DNA of 64,000 nucleotides, from assembly GCA_944320685.1 (NCBI GenBank), contig CALUIK010000008.1, positions 47,528-111,527 of the forward strand. The letters are read 5' to 3'. Position 1 is the stretch's first letter. Every line of letters begins with the position of its first letter. Positions 43,915 through 53,163 of this stretch are shown here, in pieces. The stretch comes from an uncultured Alistipes sp. Lineage in GTDB: Bacteria > Bacteroidota > Bacteroidia > Bacteroidales > Rikenellaceae. The notes below the pieces were generated by a model. It saw only the letters and a list, made by a program, of their open reading frames with translations, was not told where the DNA came from and searched no databases. Both the position numbers and the translations under genes were made by a program.

Positions 43915-45573
43915 ATGAAAAAGATATTCAAAGCGACGGCCTTCGTGGCGCTGGCAGCGGTTGCCATGACGGGCTGTATCAAGGAGGTGGAGCCGCAGAT
44001 GGGATATGCCGATTCGAATCAGGTGGCCGGCGCTCCCAATGCCTTCGACAACTATCTGAGTGCCGTGACGCGCTCGATATGCGGCAAGTTCTATTTCGGA
44101 TATGATCGCCCCTTCGATCTCGGACTGCCCGGAATGATGCTTGCACGCGATGCTATGGGACAGGATATGGTCATAGACAATTCCGACTGGTTTTCTATTT
44201 GGTATCAGGTGGATGTGCAGCTCGGCCCGAGATACATGGCATGCCAGCTGCCGTGGACATATTACTACGCATGGATCGACAACTGTAACCGAGTACTCTC
44301 GCTTGCGGGAGAGGCGCCTTCGGATCCCAAATTGCGTGCCGGTGCTGGTATAGCATACGCCATGCGTGCCTTCTTCTACATGGACCTTGCTCGTATGTTC
44401 CAATATACTTATGTAGGCAACGAGCAGGAGGGTACCGTACCCATTGTAACCGAGAAGACTTCGGCTTCGGATCTATCGAACAACCCTCGCGCCACCAACG
44501 AGAAGATGTGGGCGTTCATCCTCGAGGATCTCGACAAGGCCGAGGCTCTGATTGCCGACTACAACCGTTCGGACAAATATACGCCCGATCTGAGTGTCGT
44601 ATACGGCATGAAGGCGCGTGCGTACCTTACGATGGAGAACTGGCCGCAGGCTGAACACTATGCAAAGTTGGCGCAGGCCGGTTATTCGATGATGACCGAG
44701 ATCGAGTATCTCGACCGTATGACTGCATTCAATACTCCGAACGGCTCGTGGATGATGGGTATGACCTACCTGCCTACCGACGATCCCATTCTGCAGAACG
44801 ATGCCGACACCAACTGGGGCTCGCAGATGTACCTCGAGGTGTCGTCGAACGGTTATGCGTCGCAGTACGGCAGCCCCAAGCGTATTGACGTTCATCTCTA
44901 CGAAACCATCCCTTCGACCGACTTCCGCAAGAAGTGCTTTATAGACCCGGCGCTCGACGAAATGTCGCCTGAAGAGCGTACGGCTGCACTGGCGGCCTAT
45001 TCGGACTATCCGCAATTGATAGGAGAGGCGGCTATTGCTTCTACCAGCGGTGCATATGGCTGCCTGTCGCTGAAGTTCCGTGCCGCGGGTGGCGAGGCCG
45101 GCCGCAGTAACGGCTATCTCGGGATGTGCGGCGCCGTACCTATCATGCGTGTCGAGGAGATGTACCTTATCGAGGCCGAGGCTGCAGGCATGCAGTCCGA
45201 GTCGCGCGGTATCGAGTTGCTGACCAAGTTTGCCAAGACGCGCGACCCGCAATATACCTATAATAAAAACCAGTCGTTCCGCGACAACATCTGGTGGCAG
45301 CGTCGTGTCGAGTTCTGGGGCGAGGGCCTGTCTATGTATGACATCAAGCGTTTCAACAAGGGTATTATCCGCAGCTATGCCGGTACGAACCACCCTTCGG
45401 GTTACCGTTTCAACACCGATAAGGTGCCTTACTGGATGAATTTCTGCATCGTACAGACGGAGACCAACTTCAACTATGCCATCAGCGACTACAAGGAGGG
45501 CGGCGAGTCTACGGGCATGAACAACCCCACGCCGTCGCAGCCTGAAGGCGACTCGCCCGAGCACGTATGGTAG
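43915..45573 (+). CDS. SusD-like outer-membrane nutrient-binding lipoprotein (right operon)
   Basis: A 552-residue RagB/SusD family lipoprotein with lipobox MTGC (Cys near residue 21). SusD signatures: 'GIAYAMRAFFYMDLARMFQ', 'VYGMKARAYLTMENWPQAEHYAKLA', 'VEEMYLIEAEAAGMQ' and 'QRRVEFWGEGLSMYDIKRFNKG'. It is clearly not a close relative of the left SusD. I chose the third in-frame ATG (43915) because AAGGAG lies 9-15 bp before it; ATG codons at 43894 and 43906 are alternatives. It follows its susC by 27 bp. Confidence 0.94.
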   Translation: MKKIFKATAFVALAAVAMTGCIKEVEPQMGYADSNQVAGAPNAFDNYLSAVTRSICGKFYFGYDRPFDLGLPGMMLARDAMGQDMVIDNSDWFSIWYQVDVQLGPRYMACQLPWTYYYAWIDNCNRVLSLAGEAPSDPKLRAGAGIAYAMRAFFYMDLARMFQYTYVGNEQEGTVPIVTEKTSASDLSNNPRATNEKMWAFILEDLDKAEALIADYNRSDKYTPDLSVVYGMKARAYLTMENWPQAEHYAKLAQAGYSMMTEIEYLDRMTAFNTPNGSWMMGMTYLPTDDPILQNDADTNWGSQMYLEVSSNGYASQYGSPKRIDVHLYETIPSTDFRKKCFIDPALDEMSPEERTAALAAYSDYPQLIGEAAIASTSGAYGCLSLKFRAAGGEAGRSNGYLGMCGAVPIMRVEEMYLIEAEAAGMQSESRGIELLTKFAKTRDPQYTYNKNQSFRDNIWWQRRVEFWGEGLSMYDIKRFNKGIIRSYAGTNHPSGYRFNTDKVPYWMNFCIVQTETNFNYAISDYKEGGESTGMNNPTPSQPEGDSPEHVW

Positions 45574-45617
45574 CGGCAGAGAACAATAAGTAGAAATGCA
45601 AATTGAAAATTATCGTT

Positions 45618-46472
45618 ATGAAAAAATACCTTAAATTGGCTTTTATAGCCGCCGTTGCGGCGGCGTTCTGCGGCTGCGAGGAGAGCGAGGGTACCGATCC
45701 GGGTTCTGATGCCGCTCCGGTGGTTACAATATACACTAACAATGTTCCCGACGGGTACAGCTCCGACAATACCGTTTCGCTCCGCGTCTGCCCCAACAAC
45801 ATGGTGGAGAAGATGTATGTATACACCGAACTGAAGGATGACAAGGATGCATACATTGCCTCGAACGGTGGGGCTGCATATATCGCCCGTGTCGTGGAAA
45901 ACGGTACGGAGTACGAGGGCGAGGACACCGATCTGGTCATAACCGACCTTGAAGGCATTTATGCTACTACCGTGGTCGCCGAGGATGCCGGCGGCAGCCG
46001 TGTGGCATATGAAAACATCTTCAAGGGGATAGTATGGGTCGAGGCCGGCCGTTCGTATGTCTACCAGAACATCGTGAGCGACGGTGTTATGTATATTTCG
46101 GGATATGTTACCGTGCAACGCCAGTCGGATTCGAACATCTTTCGTGTTAACGACCTCTTCTGCCAGCTGGATCCCTCGCTTTCGCGTATTCCGTCGACGT
46201 TGACCTTCTCGTTCGACGCAGAGCGCAAATTCACGGGTTTCACAAGTTCGATGGCTCCGTTCGTGATTGTCAACTTCCCCGACGGGGACATGCTGTTGCA
46301 CGGCTACTATGACCCTGCCGCGTACAGCAACTATTGCTATACCGAGCAGGACAGCGATGAGGAGGGCGACTTTGTTTATGTTTCGCTGCTCATTCTCGAC
46401 AATAATGCCGGCAGCCTCTATACCGGCGGTTACATCTACTTCTACACCGACGAGTTGGAGTGGTACGAGTAA
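45618..46472 (+). CDS. lipoprotein, third gene of the right susCD operon
   Basis: A 284-residue predicted lipoprotein (signal peptide with Cys near residue 21, FCGC). The mature part is beta-rich, acidic and aromatic, with no family I can name. Its position as third gene of a susC-susD operon is that of surface glycan- or peptide-binding proteins (SusE/F-like), so it may help capture the same ligand. The left operon has no counterpart. A strong terminator follows 22 bp after the stop. Confidence 0.75.
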   Translation: MKKYLKLAFIAAVAAAFCGCEESEGTDPGSDAAPVVTIYTNNVPDGYSSDNTVSLRVCPNNMVEKMYVYTELKDDKDAYIASNGGAAYIARVVENGTEYEGEDTDLVITDLEGIYATTVVAEDAGGSRVAYENIFKGIVWVEAGRSYVYQNIVSDGVMYISGYVTVQRQSDSNIFRVNDLFCQLDPSLSRIPSTLTFSFDAERKFTGFTSSMAPFVIVNFPDGDMLLHGYYDPAAYSNYCYTEQDSDEEGDFVYVSLLILDNNAGSLYTGGYIYFYTDELEWYE

Positions 46473-46494
46473 CGGCCCGATATTGCGACTACTG

Positions 46495-46525
46495 AAGCGG
46501 CCTCCCGAACAGGAGGCCGCTTTTT
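46495..46525 (+). terminator. terminator of the right susC-susD operon
   Basis: A perfect 11-bp stem (46495-46505 with 46512-46522) with a 6-nt loop and TTTTT. Confidence 0.92.
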
Positions 46526-46659
46526 ATGTTGCCGCCATCGTCCGTCCGTTTATGGTGCGGCAGGCGTGTGCTGTGGCGTGCGCAGCTGTGGATGTGACAA
46601 TGGAACGCAGGCGGCGTTTATGAAGGCGCCGTTGTTTGCCTTTGCGGTGTTTGCACCTT

Positions 46660-47940
46660 TTATTTTGTATTTCCGCCGCGTGCGCGGAATACCAGATGCT
46701 CGAGAATTATCACCGTGATAACGCCCATCACGAAACCGTTGCCTATGATCGGGCGCAGTATCGAAGGTACAACTTGCATGGGTATGTATGAGAAGAGCAG
46801 CGCCATCATCAACGGCAGCCCTACTACAAGGCAGTCGTCGAAGGAGAGCGTCGAGCCCGTGGCGGCCGTCATCTGCAGGGCGGCTGCGAGCTGCGTTCCC
46901 ATGAGGTATAGCAGGATGACGCCTATCACGGTGTTGGGTATGGCCGACAGGAGCGCTATGAGTTGGGGGACAAAGGCGCAGGCCATGAGCCCTATGCCCG
47001 GTGGCAGGAGGGCATAGCGCGAGGCGCATGACGACGAGGCGATCACACCCGGCGACATGGAGTAGTTGACGGGGCCTATGACGCCCAATGCGCCTGCCAC
47101 CATGTTCATGGCGCCAGTGATGCCGATACCGCGGCGGCACCGTTTGTCTGTGTCGGGTGTTTCGAGCATGGCGCCGAGCGACTGTATCGAGCCTATGTCG
47201 TTTATGAGCAGCGCCACGTAGCAGAAGATGAATGCGGCGATCATCCCGCCGTCGAATTTGAGGTGCGGCAGCAGCAGCGGCCCCTCGGATTCGGTGTACG
47301 ACGCGAACACCTCGCCGAATCCGCCGTATATCGTGTAGTAGACGATGCTGCCTATGACCAGCGCCGCGGGTATCACAACCGATTTCCACACGCCTCGCGC
47401 GGCATGTGATGCTACGGCCATCGAGAATACTCCTATGAGGGTGAACCACAGCCCGAATGCGTAGCGTTCCTCCTCTCCTGCGGGGAATATGAGGTTGCGG
47501 ATGGTAGGCGAGAGGGTGAAGGCTATCAGCATCAGTATGACCACCACTATGCGGGGTGTGAATATGCGTTGTATGCGTTCGAGCAGGCGTCCTGCGGCCA
47601 CGAGTGTGACGATGGCGCCGCCCACGATGAGCGAGGTGTAGATCTTGCCGGTATCCGTCTCGGCGCCCTGCGAGGCGAGGGCCGTGATTATGCCCACCAG
47701 CAGTACGGCAGCGGGGCCTACCACGATCGGCAGGCGGTGCCCCCAGAATACCTGCAGTATGGTGGTTATGCCCATTAGCGCGAATACCTTTTGCGCGTAG
47801 AGTACCCGTTCGGCGGGCGGGCCGACGGCGATGAAGAGGGATGTGGTCACTACGGCTATGGCCAGGACGAACCATTGAAGGCTGTAGAGCATCAGTTGCC
47901 CGAAACGCGGGCGGTCGTCTATTCCGAATTTGAGATTCAT
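46660..47940 (-). CDS. uracil/xanthine permease (NCS2 family)
   Basis: A 426-residue inner-membrane transporter of the nucleobase:cation symporter-2 family with about 12-14 helices. Features are 'LPIVVGPAAVLLVGI' in the early helix region, 'LINDIGSIQSLGAMLETPD' with the substrate-site Glu/Asp segment, and 'GVIGPVNYSMSPGVIASSS'. It imports a nucleobase with a cation; uracil and xanthine cannot be separated by eye. Its ATG overlaps the stop of the upstream phosphate-transporter relic (ATGA type), so translation of the relic may feed it. Confidence 0.87.
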   Translation of the reverse strand: MNLKFGIDDRPRFGQLMLYSLQWFVLAIAVVTTSLFIAVGPPAERVLYAQKVFALMGITTILQVFWGHRLPIVVGPAAVLLVGIITALASQGAETDTGKIYTSLIVGGAIVTLVAAGRLLERIQRIFTPRIVVVILMLIAFTLSPTIRNLIFPAGEEERYAFGLWFTLIGVFSMAVASHAARGVWKSVVIPAALVIGSIVYYTIYGGFGEVFASYTESEGPLLLPHLKFDGGMIAAFIFCYVALLINDIGSIQSLGAMLETPDTDKRCRRGIGITGAMNMVAGALGVIGPVNYSMSPGVIASSSCASRYALLPPGIGLMACAFVPQLIALLSAIPNTVIGVILLYLMGTQLAAALQMTAATGSTLSFDDCLVVGLPLMMALLFSYIPMQVVPSILRPIIGNGFVMGVITVIILEHLVFRARGGNTK

Positions 47941-48854
47941 ATTTGTTGTCGTGTTTTGTGTTCGAGGAAGTAACGCTGCGACTTGACCAGATTGAGCGAT
48001 TGCAGCACTATTGTCTTCGTTTCGCCGAGTATGTTGAGATACAGCATGTTGGCTTTTGTCGACGTTTTCCTTGTGCGAATGTGGCACAACTGGTTGGCGA
48101 TGGCCCCTGATATCGATTCGAACAGTTCGTCGCGCAACTCGATGATCGTGTCGAAATCGGCGTAGTCGTTGCTTTTCAGCATGGCGTTCATGCGCGAGAA
48201 GATGGTCTCCACCTCATCGTTTATTTTCATCAGGTCCTCCACCTGTTCGTTCGACAGACCTTCGTGGTTGTTGTCTATATGCTCGAAGCAGGGGCGGGTG
48301 ATGTGTAGCAGCGCTTGGGCTATCTCGCCCATGTAGTCGACGACCTGTACGTAATATTGCGCCGTATTCACCTCGCTCTCTTTCATGTGCGAGAGCATGT
48401 GCATAAGACCGTATTTGCGTTCGCGCGACGCTCCGTAGAGCTCCTCGCTCTGCTGCACCGCCTCTTTGAGTGCCTTGCGGTTCTCGCGGAAGACTGCGGG
48501 CAGGGTACGGTAATATATCTTTGTAGTCTGTTGCATGGTCGCTGCGACGTCGTCGATGGTGGCCTTTACCGCTTCTTCCATGTTCTGCGGGTCCTCGGTC
48601 CTGTGTCTCTCATTCGCGGCTTTACGGTTCTTGCGGCGGTTGCGGCGGTAGAGCATCCATCCGCACAAGAGCGTTACGGCCGCGATGGCCATGTTCCCGC
48701 CGTATAAGAGAAGCAGGCCGACGCAGAAGGTTATCGCCAGTGCGACGAGTCACGTAATGAACCATCCCGACACGACGTTCATGACACCTATGGACAAGCC
48801 CGTGACGGCGAGCAATATCATCGCCGCGAGCATGAATGTGTAGATGAATTCCAT
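47937..48854 (-). pseudogene. remnant of a PiT-type phosphate transporter with PhoU-like tail
   Basis: The frame beginning at the ATG at 48854 reads MEFIYTFMLAAMILLAVTGL, like the N-terminus of Bacteroidetes PiT carriers, then jumps at once to the C-terminal segment 'GWFIT-stop-LVALAITF'. Some 400 residues of the membrane core are missing and an in-frame TGA (48752-48750) interrupts the rest. After it the frame is open to 47937 and encodes the whole PhoU-like cytosolic domain ('YYVQVVDYMGEIAQALL', 'EHIDNNHEGLSNEQVEDL', 'NILGETKTIVLQSLNLVKSQRYF'), which could restart at 48692. The promoter upstream is intact. Phosphate transport by this gene is lost. Confidence 0.8.
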
Positions 48855-49002
48855 GCCGAATGATTCTTCGCGAAGCGGTGCCACGACCGCGCTCTATGGG
48901 TACCGCAGGCGTAATCCGGCTTGCCGCCGCTGCATGCCGCCGGCTGTGGGGCGGTTATCGCTGCGGACGGATTTCGTTGCGGCATAACCGCAAATTATAC
49001 AA

Positions 49003-49033
49003 CAAATATAGCCCAACGCGCGGCGGCAGCCAA
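49003..49033 (-). promoter_or_regulatory. promoter of the PiT relic and permease
   Basis: On the minus strand TTG (49033-49031), 20 bp, TATATTTG (49010-49003): full consensus, giving a leader of about 150 nt before 48854. The rest of the 280-bp gap (48855-49136) shows no gene. Confidence 0.75.
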
Positions 49034-49136
49034 TAACTGCTGTGCTTGTTAACATAAACTTAACATTGCGGCGGGCGTGTTTTTTTGAGCGTGGCGTTTT
49101 TCTGCCGTACGGTTGTGGAGGTAACCGCACGCCGTG

Positions 49137-49161
49137 AAAAAACCCGCCGTTTTGGGGCGGG
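49137..49161 (-). terminator. terminator of the GDPD gene
   Basis: A 6-bp GC stem (49143-49148 with 49156-49161) and 7-nt loop followed by TTTTTT on the minus strand. Confidence 0.8.
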
Positions 49162-49188
49162 CGGTCGTTCCGGCTGCAGGCTGCCTGT

Positions 49189-49947
49189 TTATTTGCCGAG
49201 CAGACGGTTGGCTTCGACGGGGTTGTCGGTGGTGATGTAGTCTACGCCGTTGTCGATGCACCATTGCAGTGCTGCGGTGTCATTGACCGTCCATACGTTT
49301 ACGGTCATGCCGAGGTCATGGCACTGCTTGATCCATTCGGGATGTTTCTTCATCGTGGAGATATTGTAGTCGATACCGGTATATCCGAGGCCTTTGCAGT
49401 ATTCGGGCGTAAGTGTCCCGTTGAGATAGGCGATCTTCGTACCTTTGGGGGCATATTTCAGCACCTCGTCGCACACATGCTGGCGGAATGCGATGTACTC
49501 GACGTCGTTCTGGAGTTTGTGGCGCTTGACGGCGGCGATAGTGTTCTTTACTACGCGGGTCTCCTGTTCGGGCGTTGAGTGGTCTTTGATCTCGATGATT
49601 AGTTTCGTGGCGGTATTCTTCGCCGCCTGTTCGAGGTATTCGTCGAGGGTGGGGATTCTTTCGCCGTTGCTCAGGGCCTGTGCATACAGGGTGGCATAGT
49701 CGGTCTTCTGGACGTTAAGTTTGCCGTGCATGATGCCGTGGATAACCACAAGCACGCCGTCGGCCGTTTCGTTGACGTCGCACTCCGAGCCGTATACGCC
49801 CAGCTCCTGTGCGTTTTTAAGACTTGAGATGGTGTTGTCGTAGGAGCCGCTCTTGGCATGGAAGCCGCGGTGGGCGATCACCTGTGTCTGGGCGCTTATC
49901 GCCGAGACGGCGAAAAGGCACGCTGCGAGCATAAGAATCTTTTTCAT
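49189..49947 (-). CDS. secreted glycerophosphodiester phosphodiesterase-like protein
   Basis: A 252-residue GDPD-fold protein with a Sec signal peptide (cut after 'AISAQ', about residue 20). The TIM-barrel motifs are 'IAHRGFHAK' with the first catalytic His, 'SECDVNETADGVLVVIHG' with Glu/Asp metal ligands and the second His, 'IIEIKDH', and 'VNVWTVND' at the C-terminus. The family splits glycerophosphodiesters to glycerol 3-phosphate and an alcohol. The usual 'HD' after the second strand is 'HG', a mild departure. It is a single gene with its own terminator. Confidence 0.9.
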   Translation of the reverse strand: MKKILMLAACLFAVSAISAQTQVIAHRGFHAKSGSYDNTISSLKNAQELGVYGSECDVNETADGVLVVIHGIMHGKLNVQKTDYATLYAQALSNGERIPTLDEYLEQAAKNTATKLIIEIKDHSTPEQETRVVKNTIAAVKRHKLQNDVEYIAFRQHVCDEVLKYAPKGTKIAYLNGTLTPEYCKGLGYTGIDYNISTMKKHPEWIKQCHDLGMTVNVWTVNDTAALQWCIDNGVDYITTDNPVEANRLLGK

Positions 49948-50411
49948 GCTATGTTAGGTTTGTAAATTCGTTGTTTGTGTCGTGTTGTGTAATGTTGTAT
50001 TGCGAAACGGTTTCGAAACGAAATCCAAAAGCAAAGATAATACAATATTCTTCAAAAAGGCATATGCCGGCATTATATTTTTGCGAAAAAATTTCTTTCT
50101 GCCGTTGCGGGCCTTCGTGCCGCGCAGCAGCAGATGCCGGTGTATTCTGCCCGTGTTAAGAGTGGAAAGACGGGCCTGCCTCATCGTGGTTTCCGATTTT
50201 CCGTATCGGGCCGCGTACGCGATAGGATATTAGCCGAAAATGGTGATTTGTCTTTCGATATTTTAGTTCTGCAGGCGAGGATATGAAAATAATTTCCTAC
50301 ATTTGCATATATGGCCGTGTGCCAAATGCGTTATACGTTTGAACATGTCCGCCCGCTGAACGTGGGGCTGTCTGATGTCGAGAGTGTTTAATATTAAATA
50401 AGTCAGAAATC
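49948..50411. other. divergent intergenic region between GDPD and nagB2 genes
   Basis: About 460 bp holding the start regions of two divergent genes. TATCTTTG on the minus strand (50039-50032) and TACATTTG on the plus strand (50298-50305) both match the -7 pattern; neither has a TTG at the right distance. No protein-coding frame is convincing. Confidence 0.6.
50298..50305 (+). promoter_or_regulatory. -7 element for the nagB2-nagB-deoD operon
   Basis: TACATTTG, about 107 bp before the first ATG. The -33 position reads AGGCGA, so this is a half-site only. Confidence 0.45.
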
Positions 50412-52346
50412 ATGAAAAGCAAGTATTCGTTACCTCAGGACGGTGGTCTGATCGTCGAGGGCACCCCGAAGGACATAATCCACCGCTACGAGAAGATTCC
50501 CACATCGATCTTCGAGTCGGAGAGCGACGGCGTGAATTATGTGGCCGACATGATCGTGGGGGCCATCCGCGAGCATGAGCAGAATGGCGGCAAGCGCCTC
50601 TTCGCTCTCGGTCTTACTACGGGGCAGACGCCGCTGGGCGTATATCGCGAGCTGGTGAAACGCTACCAGCGCCGCGAGGTGTCGTTCAAGGGCGTCGAGG
50701 TGTACAGCATCGACGAGTTCTATCCCATCAGGGCCACGGAGCAGCAGAGCCGCAACTACCGCATACACGAGGATTTCTTGAGCCATGTGGACATCGTGCC
50801 CGAGAACGTGCATATCATCGACGGCACTATTCCTGTGGACAAAGTGTCGGAATATTGCGCCCAGTATGACCGTATGGCGCGTAATATCGATCTTATGGTG
50901 ATAGGTTTCGGCGTGCAGGGACAGATCGGCTTCAATGAGCCCGGGTCGTATGCCAAATCGACTACGCGCATGGTGCAGCTGACCTACCAGTCGCGCAAGG
51001 CGCAGTCGGGACTCTTTTTCGGTGTGGAGAATACCCCAAAGATGGCCATCACGATGGGCCTCAATACGGTTATGAACGCCAAGAAGATCATCATCATGGC
51101 ATGGGGCGAGGACAAGGCCGAGATCGTGCGCAAGGTTGTCGAGGGCGAGCCCTCGACGCTCATACCTGCGTCGATGCTGCAGAACCATCCCAATATCGAG
51201 GCTGTCGTGGACGACCCCGCCGCCGACTGTCTTACGGCGAAGAAGGCGCCGTGGCTTGTAGGTCCGTGCGATTGGACGCCGCGTCTTGTACGCAAGGCCG
51301 TGGTATGGCTTTGTGGCGTTGTGCAGAAGCCTATCCTGAAACTTACTTATAAGGATTATATCGAGAATTCGCTGGGAGCGCTGCTCGATGCCGTGGGTAT
51401 TTCTTATGATGCAGTCAATATCAAGGTTTTCAACGACCTGCAGCATACCATCACCGGCTGGCCCGGAGGCAAGCCCAATGCCGACGATTCGACGCGCCCC
51501 GTGCCGTCTACGCCTTTCCCCAAGCGCGTGGTGATCTTCTCGCCCCATCCCGACGACGACGTGATCTCGATGGGCGGTACGTTCATCCGCCTTGTGGAGC
51601 AGGGGCACGATGTACACGTTGCATACGAGACGTCGGGCAATGTGGCCGTACACGATGACGTGGTGATCCAGAACCTCGACACGGCTCGTGAACTCGGCTT
51701 CGGCGACCATGTAGACGAAGTACGCAAGATCATCGCCTCGAAGAAGAAGGGCGAGCCCGAGCCGCGTGCGCTTCTCGACATCAAGGGTGCGATACGCCGT
51801 GCCGAGGCACGTGCCGCGGTGCGTTCGTTCGGACTGAACGAGAATACGAACGCCCACTTCCTCAACCTTCCGTTCTACGAGACGGGCGGTATCAAGAAGG
51901 GCCAGCGTACCGACAAGGATATAGAGATCATCATCGACCTGCTGCAGAAGATCAAGCCGCACCAGATATATCTGGCGGGAGATCTGGCCGACCCGCACGG
52001 TACGCACCGTGTCTGCACGGAGGCGGTATTGGAGGCGTTGGGCCGCCTCGAGGGTGAAGAGTGGCTCAAGGATTGCGTCGTATGGCTCTACCGCGGCGCG
52101 TGGATGGAGTGGGAGATCGGCATGGTCGACATGGCGGTGCCTTTGAGTCCCGACGAGCTCATCAAGAAACGTCACGCCATTTACCGCCACCTTTCGCAGA
52201 AGGATATAGTCCCCTTCCCTGGCGACGACAGCCGTGAGTTCTGGCAGAGGGCCGAGGAGCGCACGCAGAATACGGCGCGTCTGTACGACCTGCTGGGAAT
52301 GGCCGAATATCAGGCAATAGAAGTGTTCGTGAAGATGAAATTATAA
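50412..52346 (+). CDS. NagB-like domain fused to a PIG-L/LmbE deacetylase domain
   Basis: A 644-residue fusion. Residues 20-290 resemble glucosamine-6-phosphate deaminase; residues 365-600 are a PIG-L/LmbE-type zinc deacetylase with 'PHPDDD' near residue 377 and a later 'DPHGTH'. In the NagB half Asp101-Glu102 and Glu176 are kept, but the catalytic Asp and His of 'GxDGH' are both Gln (Q169, Q171 in 'GVQGQIGFNEPG'). It may therefore bind an amino-sugar phosphate without deaminating it, while the PIG-L half could remove an N-acetyl group. Similar fusions, often called NagB2, occur widely in Bacteroidetes. It is 15 bp before the normal nagB. Confidence 0.88.
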   Translation: MKSKYSLPQDGGLIVEGTPKDIIHRYEKIPTSIFESESDGVNYVADMIVGAIREHEQNGGKRLFALGLTTGQTPLGVYRELVKRYQRREVSFKGVEVYSIDEFYPIRATEQQSRNYRIHEDFLSHVDIVPENVHIIDGTIPVDKVSEYCAQYDRMARNIDLMVIGFGVQGQIGFNEPGSYAKSTTRMVQLTYQSRKAQSGLFFGVENTPKMAITMGLNTVMNAKKIIIMAWGEDKAEIVRKVVEGEPSTLIPASMLQNHPNIEAVVDDPAADCLTAKKAPWLVGPCDWTPRLVRKAVVWLCGVVQKPILKLTYKDYIENSLGALLDAVGISYDAVNIKVFNDLQHTITGWPGGKPNADDSTRPVPSTPFPKRVVIFSPHPDDDVISMGGTFIRLVEQGHDVHVAYETSGNVAVHDDVVIQNLDTARELGFGDHVDEVRKIIASKKKGEPEPRALLDIKGAIRRAEARAAVRSFGLNENTNAHFLNLPFYETGGIKKGQRTDKDIEIIIDLLQKIKPHQIYLAGDLADPHGTHRVCTEAVLEALGRLEGEEWLKDCVVWLYRGAWMEWEIGMVDMAVPLSPDELIKKRHAIYRHLSQKDIVPFPGDDSREFWQRAEERTQNTARLYDLLGMAEYQAIEVFVKMKL

Positions 52347-52361
52347 AAACAAGGGTAAATT

Positions 52362-53153
52362 ATGAGACTGATCATAGAGAATACGGCCGCCGAGGCAGGC
52401 CGTTGGGCTGCGGAGCATGTCGTCGCCCGTATCAATGCCAAGGCTGCCGTCAGCGGCAAACCTTTCGTTCTGGGTCTGCCTACGGGTTCTACGCCTTTGG
52501 GCATGTATAAGGAGTTGATTGCGCTTAACAAGGCGGGCAAGGTGTCGTTTGCCAATGTTGTCACGTTCAACATGGATGAGTACGTAGGCCTGCCCGAGGA
52601 ACATCCCGAGAGCTATCATTCGTTCATGTGGAACAACTTTTTCTCTCATATCGACATCAAGCGCGAGAATGTCAACATCCTGAACGGCAATGCCGCGGAC
52701 CTTCAGGCCGAGTGCGACGATTACGAGCGCCGTATCGAGGCTGCGGGCGGCATTGACCTCTTCATCGGCGGTGTGGGCGAGGACGGCCATCTGGCCTTCA
52801 ACGAGCCCTTCTCGTCGCTCGACTCTCGTACGCGCGTCAAGACACTTACGGAGGATACGATCATCGTCAACTCGCGTTTCTTCGGCGGTGACGTGACGAA
52901 GGTGCCCAAGCTGGCGCTGACAGTGGGCGTCGGCACGGTATGCTCGGCACACGAGGTGATGGTGCTGGCGCTGGGACACAAGAAGGCGCGCGCCGTACAG
53001 CAATGCGTCGAGGGGGCCCTGTCGCACGCATGGACCATCACGGCGCTGCAGAGCCACCCGAAGGGGGTGCTGGTATGTGATGAACCGGCCGTGGGCGAGC
53101 TGAAAGTGAATACCTACCGCTATTTCAAGGACATCGAGAAGAATAACCTTTAA
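52362..53153 (+). CDS. nagB: glucosamine-6-phosphate deaminase
   Basis: NagB turns glucosamine 6-phosphate into fructose 6-phosphate and ammonia, the entry of amino sugars into glycolysis. The 263-residue protein keeps E. coli numbering: '[11 protein letters not shown]' phosphate loop, Asp72 in 'NMDEYVGL', and Asp141, His143, Glu148 in '[11 protein letters not shown]'. It follows the NagB-PIG-L fusion and precedes deoD by 10 bp. Confidence 0.96.
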   Translation: MRLIIENTAAEAGRWAAEHVVARINAKAAVSGKPFVLGLPTGSTPLGMYKELIALNKAGKVSFANVVTFNMDEYVGLPEEHPESYHSFMWNNFFSHIDIKRENVNILNGNAADLQAECDDYERRIEAAGGIDLFIGGVGEDGHLAFNEPFSSLDSRTRVKTLTEDTIIVNSRFFGGDVTKVPKLALTVGVGTVCSAHEVMVLALGHKKARAVQQCVEGALSHAWTITALQSHPKGVLVCDEPAVGELKVNTYRYFKDIEKNNL

Positions 53154-53163
53154 CAGTTCGCTT

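Noticed and set aside
50430..52190. 586-residue leftward frame opposite the NagB-PIG-L fusion
   Set aside because: Antisense shadow; the plus frame has NagB and PIG-L motifs.
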